Part shown: piece after piece, positions 60,346 through 64,000 of the stretch | Layout: the number at the start of each line of letters is the position of its first letter | Position numbering within the stretch: position 1 is the stretch's first letter | Source: Actinomycetes bacterium | GTDB lineage: Bacteria > Actinomycetota > Actinomycetes > Nanopelagicales > Nanopelagicaceae | Direction of reading: 5' to 3' | Assembly (NCBI GenBank): GCA_014190015.1 | Contig: BJFT01000003.1 | Location: 30,190 to 94,189 of the forward strand | DNA length: 64,000 bases | The notes under the pieces: model-generated | Told to the model about the DNA's origin: nothing | What the model saw: only the letters and a program-made list of their open reading frames with translations | Databases searched by the model: none | Position numbers and translations under genes: made by a program

Positions 60346-62052
60346 GTGCGAAGTTCAGATTGGTACGCGGGCGATGATAGAGATGCCTATATTCATCGCG
60401 CTTGGATGCGCCGTGGTAATCCAGATTCCGCATTTGATGGACGCCCGCAGATTGCAATAGTTAATACAGCCTCAGATCTTGCGCCATGCAATACGCACCT
60501 CGATGAAATTGCGCAGAGCGTAAAAAATGGAATCTGGGAAGCAGGTGGAGTTCCACTTAACTTGCCGATGATTTCACTCGGTGAAACTCAAGTGCGACCA
60601 ACTGCAATGTTGTGGCGCAATATGGCTGCCATGGCAACTGAGGAAATGATGCGCGCTAATCCAATTGATGGCGCAGTTCTTTTGGGTGGTTGCGATAAAA
60701 CGATTCCAGCTTTATTAATGGGTGCATCCTCAGTGGATCTTCCATCCATTGTTGTTCCGGGTGGTCCAATGCTCACCGGAACTTTTAGAGGTTCACCACT
60801 TGGTTGCGGAACCGATGTATGGCGAATGAGCGAGGAAGTTCGCGCAGGATTATTAAGCAAAGCCAAATTCTTAGATTCAGAGTCAGCAATGATTCGCTCT
60901 CGTGGTCACTGCAACACAATGGGTACCGCATCAACAATGGGAATCATGGCTGAAGCACTTGGTATGACACTTCCTGGAGTTGCAGGAATACCTGCCCCAG
61001 ATAGCAGATTGTTACAAGCTGCCCATAACTCTGGTCGACGTATTGTTGAAATGGTTACGAGTGATCTCAAGCCAAGTGATGTTATGACTAAAGCATCTTT
61101 TGAAAATGCAATTCTTGCTCTCGCCGCAATCGGTGGTTCAACGAACGCGGTTGTGCATTTACTCGCCATAGCCGGTCGACTCGGGGTAAATCTTACGCTC
61201 AATGATTTCGATCGAATAGGTTCTCGAATTCCTCTGCTTGTAAATCTTCAACCATCCGGAAAATTCCTCATGGAAGATTTCCACCGTGCGGGCGGACTTA
61301 GCGCTGTCTTTAAGCAACTAGAAAAACTGATGAATCCGAAAGCAATTACTGTCACTGGTAAATCAATCACTTCAACAATCGGTGATGGAGAAATTTACGA
61401 CACAGAAGTTATTAAAAGCCTTGATGCACCTCTTCAAAAAGAAGCAGGTATCGCAGTATTACGTGGAAACATCGCTCCCCTTGGCGCAGTTATCAAACCT
61501 GCGGCAGCAAGTCCAAAACTTCTCAAGCACTCTGGTCCAGCACTTGTCTTTGAAAGTATTGAAGATTTCCATGCACGAATTGATTCCGATGATTTAGATG
61601 TGACAGCAGATTCAGTGCTAGTACTACGTGGATGCGGTCCTAAGGGTTATCCCGGAATGCCAGAAGTTGCCAATATGAAAATTCCTGGAAAGTTAGTTGC
61701 TCACGGCGTAACAGATATGGTCCGAATTTGTGATGGTCGCATGAGCGGAACTGCATACGGAACAGTTATTTTGCACGTTGCACCAGAGTCCGCAGCCGGT
61801 GGTCCGCTATCAAAAATTAAATCGGGTGACATTATTGAACTAGATGTTGCAACTCGCACAATTAATGTGAAGTTATCTGATGCCGATCTTGCTGCTCGCT
61901 CTGTTTCAGCCGCAACAGAGAATGCTTATGCAGATCCAGGACGTGGATGGCAAAGAATGTATATCGATCACGTTATGCAAGCAGATACAGGCGCCGACCT
62001 TGATTTCTTAATTGGTTCTAGCGGCTCTGACGTGACGCGCGAATCTCACTAA
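60346..62052 (+). CDS. IlvD/Edd-family sugar acid dehydratase
   Basis: A 568-residue iron-sulfur dehydratase. The cluster-binding Cys motifs are DLAPCNTH near residue 43, GGCDKTIPALLMG near residue 113 and RGHCNTMGTASTMG near residue 186. The N-terminus RSSDWYAGDDRDAYIHRAWMRR resembles aldonate dehydratases (L-arabonate/D-xylonate/L-fuconate) more than biosynthetic IlvD. It would turn an aldonic acid into its 2-keto-3-deoxy form. It begins with GTG, is divergent from the lactone-forming genes, and its 3' end overlaps the convergent BenE-like gene by 35 bases. Confidence 0.88.
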   Translation: MRSSDWYAGDDRDAYIHRAWMRRGNPDSAFDGRPQIAIVNTASDLAPCNTHLDEIAQSVKNGIWEAGGVPLNLPMISLGETQVRPTAMLWRNMAAMATEEMMRANPIDGAVLLGGCDKTIPALLMGASSVDLPSIVVPGGPMLTGTFRGSPLGCGTDVWRMSEEVRAGLLSKAKFLDSESAMIRSRGHCNTMGTASTMGIMAEALGMTLPGVAGIPAPDSRLLQAAHNSGRRIVEMVTSDLKPSDVMTKASFENAILALAAIGGSTNAVVHLLAIAGRLGVNLTLNDFDRIGSRIPLLVNLQPSGKFLMEDFHRAGGLSAVFKQLEKLMNPKAITVTGKSITSTIGDGEIYDTEVIKSLDAPLQKEAGIAVLRGNIAPLGAVIKPAAASPKLLKHSGPALVFESIEDFHARIDSDDLDVTADSVLVLRGCGPKGYPGMPEVANMKIPGKLVAHGVTDMVRICDGRMSGTAYGTVILHVAPESAAGGPLSKIKSGDIIELDVATRTINVKLSDADLAARSVSAATENAYADPGRGWQRMYIDHVMQADTGADLDFLIGSSGSDVTRESH

Positions 62053-63259
62053 ATCTGTGCACTGCAATTCCAGCAAGTAATCCCCAAAACGGTGCGCCTA
62101 CGCCCCATCCAGAAACTCCAGAAATCGTTACCAAGAAAGTAACAACAGCTGAATCTCTAAAATCTTTTTTCTCTAATGCATCGGATAGTGAAGCAGTAAT
62201 AACTGGCAAGAGTGCAAGGCCTGCCAAAATTGCAGTAAGTTCTAGAGGAAATGCACCGTATAAAGTTGAAAAAATCCCAGCGAATAACGCGGCAACGCTG
62301 TAGGCAACACCGGAAGCCACACCCGCAAAGTAACGAGTCTTTGGATTTAGATCACTATCTGGTGAAATCGCAATCGTTGCAGTCATCGCAGATAAATTAA
62401 CTCCAGCGCCACCGAAGCCAGCGCCTAAAAGTGAAAGCGTGCCACCGAAATGAACTATCTGATTAACAGGTGGTTTGTAATGAACAGCTTTAAGCAAAGC
62501 AATGCCAGGTGCGTTTTGGGTTGTCATAACCATTAAGAATATTGGAATAGTTAAAGTGAAAAATGATCCAATTGAAAATGTTGGGTTGGTCCAGACTGGT
62601 GTAACCACTTCAAAACTAAGTGGTGGAACATCGATTTTAGATTGTGCAATCACAGTAATTAAACCGACAGCAAATGATGCCAATAGTGGGGCACGCCACT
62701 TAAGAGTGCGGCCTAGATAAAAGACAAAAAGCATCAATAGACCCAAGAGCGGATTAATTCGAGTAGAAGTGAAAATTCGGGTACCGAATACAAGTAAAAC
62801 GCCTGCAAGCATCGCCATGATGATTGCGTGCGGAATTGATTGCATTAACTTATTAAATATTCCTGTGTATCCAACCATCATTAACAAGATTGATGCGCCA
62901 AAGTAGGCACCGATTACTTCTGAAAATGGATGATCCACCAATCCTGTTACGAGTAGCGCTGTGGTTGTGGATGCCCATGAACCAATGATTGGTATTCCGA
63001 ATCGAAGAGTAAGTAATAATCCGAAGAGCCCAGATCCTAAGAAGACCGCAAATAACCACGAGTTTGTTAATTCAATTGGCATATCCGCAGCTGCTGCGGC
63101 CTGGTACAAAATTGCAATTGGCCCAGTAGTAGAAACAAAGACAACTAAAAAACCAGATAGGAGCGCCGTCCAGGAAGCTGCCTTAGGGAGACTTCGAAGA
63201 TTGTGTGCGAGTGCTTTAAATAAAGGTAAATCAGTTGTGCCGGTTTCGATTTCAGACAT
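62018..63259 (-). CDS. BenE-family (benzoate:H+ symporter-like) membrane transporter
   Basis: A 413-residue polytopic protein of the BenE family with about 12 hydrophobic spans. SGFLVVFVSTTGPIAILYQAAAA near residue 35 and the GGTLSLLGAGFGGAGVNLSAMTATIA stretch near residue 270 match the conserved regions. BenE is known for benzoate uptake, but no aromatic-ring degradation gene is in the window. Overlap by one base with the upstream 2-hydroxyacid dehydrogenase gene (TAATG) suggests a carboxylate such as lactate or another hydroxyacid may be the real substrate here. Confidence 0.82.
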   Translation of the reverse strand: MSEIETGTTDLPLFKALAHNLRSLPKAASWTALLSGFLVVFVSTTGPIAILYQAAAAADMPIELTNSWLFAVFLGSGLFGLLLTLRFGIPIIGSWASTTTALLVTGLVDHPFSEVIGAYFGASILLMMVGYTGIFNKLMQSIPHAIIMAMLAGVLLVFGTRIFTSTRINPLLGLLMLFVFYLGRTLKWRAPLLASFAVGLITVIAQSKIDVPPLSFEVVTPVWTNPTFSIGSFFTLTIPIFLMVMTTQNAPGIALLKAVHYKPPVNQIVHFGGTLSLLGAGFGGAGVNLSAMTATIAISPDSDLNPKTRYFAGVASGVAYSVAALFAGIFSTLYGAFPLELTAILAGLALLPVITASLSDALEKKDFRDSAVVTFLVTISGVSGWGVGAPFWGLLAGIAVHRFSEIRASRQSR

Positions 63260-64000
63260 TACTTCGCAAATCTATTGATTGTGCGAACATGTGAAGGATT
63301 GAGATCTGAAACTGATTTAACGCCAAGTAATTTCATAGTGCGATAAATCTGTGTATTTAAGATTTCAATTGTGCGATCTACGCCATCACGTCCACCAGCC
63401 ATAAGACCATACAAATATGCGCGACCAATCCATGTGAAGTTGGCGCCATTAGCAAGGGCGGCAACGATGTCAGCTCCGTGCATGATTCCTGTGTCCATGT
63501 GAAGTTCAGCTTTTTTACCAATCTTCTTGCGAACTTCTGGAAGTAATAAGAATGGAACTGGTGCGCGATCTAGTTGGCGGCCACCGTGGTTCGACAAAAT
63601 AATTGCATCAGCGCCAGCACTAACTGACTTAACTGCGTCATCAACGTTTTGAATTCCTTTAACAACAAGCTTGCCCTTCCAGTTCTTTCGAATCCACTTC
63701 AGATCCTCGAAAGTAACTGTTGGATCAAACATTGAATCAAGAAGTTCAGCGACTGTGCCATTCCATGAATCAAGGGATGCAAACTTAAGCGGATCTGTCG
63801 TTAGAAAGTTCATCCACCAGGCTGGTCGTGGTATTGCATTAATAATTGTCTTAGATGTCAGTGATGGTGGGATAGTCATACCGTTTCGCACATCTCGTAG
63901 ACGCGCTCCAGCAACGGGGACATCAACCGTTAAAACTAGAGTGTCAAAACCCGCAGCTTTTGCGCGGTCAACAAGTGCCATTGAACGATCGCGGTCTTTC
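63259..64000 (-). CDS. FMN-dependent 2-hydroxyacid dehydrogenase/oxidase (LldD-like), N-terminus beyond right edge
   Basis: The C-terminal 247 or so residues of an FMN-dependent alpha-hydroxyacid dehydrogenase. The frame stays open to base 64000 (reading KDRDRS before the track's internal ATG). [19 protein letters not shown] follows. [13 protein letters not shown] holds the catalytic His and Arg, and [18 protein letters not shown] and [23 protein letters not shown] are standard FMN/phosphate-binding parts. L-lactate, glycolate or mandelate are family substrates. L-lactate would fit if the adjacent pathway splits a deoxyhexonate to pyruvate and L-lactate. Confidence 0.9.
   Translation of the reverse strand, partial: KDRDRSMALVDRAKAAGFDTLVLTVDVPVAGARLRDVRNGMTIPPSLTSKTIINAIPRPAWWMNFLTTDPLKFASLDSWNGTVAELLDSMFDPTVTFEDLKWIRKNWKGKLVVKGIQNVDDAVKSVSAGADAIILSNHGGRQLDRAPVPFLLLPEVRKKIGKKAELHMDTGIMHGADIVAALANGANFTWIGRAYLYGLMAGGRDGVDRTIEILNTQIYRTMKLLGVKSVSDLNPSHVRTINRFAK

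Noticed and set aside
60296-60457. Upstream extension of the zinc dehydrogenase in the ORF track
   Set aside because: It runs through the promoter region into the divergent dehydratase gene. The family's normal N-terminus MKAFVVH begins at 60295.
1-64000. tRNA genes, insertion sequences, CRISPR arrays, phage genes or cobalamin riboswitches
   Set aside because: Reading both strands by eye showed no convincing example. A covariance-model search (tRNAscan, Rfam) would be needed to exclude them firmly.

Overview
The window is a dense, almost wholly coding stretch of a bacterial chromosome of moderate to low GC. There is no intergenic gap over 300 bases, and no tRNA, rRNA, insertion sequence or CRISPR array was seen. 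Signal sequences of actinobacterial style, many GTG/TTG starts, start codons directly behind -10 boxes (leaderless style) and extreme gene packing suggest a streamlined, probably aquatic, actinobacterium (for example a Nanopelagicales/acI-like lineage). That placement is inference, because no taxonomic marker gene is present.

Region 1 (1-11.6 kb) is nitrogen and peptide scavenging. It holds the end of a YtcJ-like amidohydrolase, an NCS1 permease, an agmatinase-family ureohydrolase, a complete five-gene Dpp/Opp-type ABC importer, a proline-iminopeptidase-like hydrolase and two divergently transcribed acetamidase/formamidase paralogues.

Region 2 (11.6-39.8 kb) is the centrepiece: an apparently near-complete route for choline and glycine betaine, with oxidation of their methyl groups. 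Leftward genes encode a non-pyrrolysine MttB-family (MtgB-like) methyltransferase, betaine aldehyde dehydrogenase, a betaine/choline ABC importer, a choline-dehydrogenase-like GMC oxidoreductase and FdhD. Divergent from them, an IclR regulator heads a rightward operon of corrinoid protein, MetV-like and MetF methylene-THF reductase subunits, methyl-THF:corrinoid methyltransferase (MtgA-like), a RamA-like reductive activator and DUF1638. Facing it is a GntR-headed leftward operon: dimethylglycine/sarcosine dehydrogenase, ETF beta and alpha, formate-THF ligase and an NAD-type FdsGBA formate dehydrogenase. The inferred flow is choline to betaine aldehyde to glycine betaine to dimethylglycine to sarcosine. 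Methyl groups go through CH3-THF, CH2-THF and formyl-THF to formate (with ATP) and CO2. FolD is not in the window.

Region 3 (39.8-42.9 kb) makes the molybdenum cofactor (moaD, mobA, moaC, moaB/mog, moaE, moaA) that the formate dehydrogenase needs. moeA, moeB and a molybdate importer are not here.

Region 4 (43-64 kb) is a long, mostly leftward array for uptake and breakdown of an unidentified polyol, sugar or sugar acid. It includes a Liv-type ABC importer, a Gfo/Idh/MocA dehydrogenase, two TIM-barrel isomerases, a GntR regulator, creatininase-family and Tm-1-like proteins, two FAD-linked oxidases, an SDR, an FAH-family hydrolase, an SMP-30 lactonase, a zinc dehydrogenase, a divergent IlvD/Edd dehydratase, a BenE-like transporter and an LldD-like 2-hydroxyacid dehydrogenase cut by the right edge. 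A shared TGTATACAAGT site lies upstream of the importer and of one FAD oxidase, suggesting one GntR regulon. The enzyme set resembles the non-phosphorylative deoxyhexose (fucose/rhamnose) route. Part of it also resembles the Thermotoga-type inositol route. The substrate is not settled.
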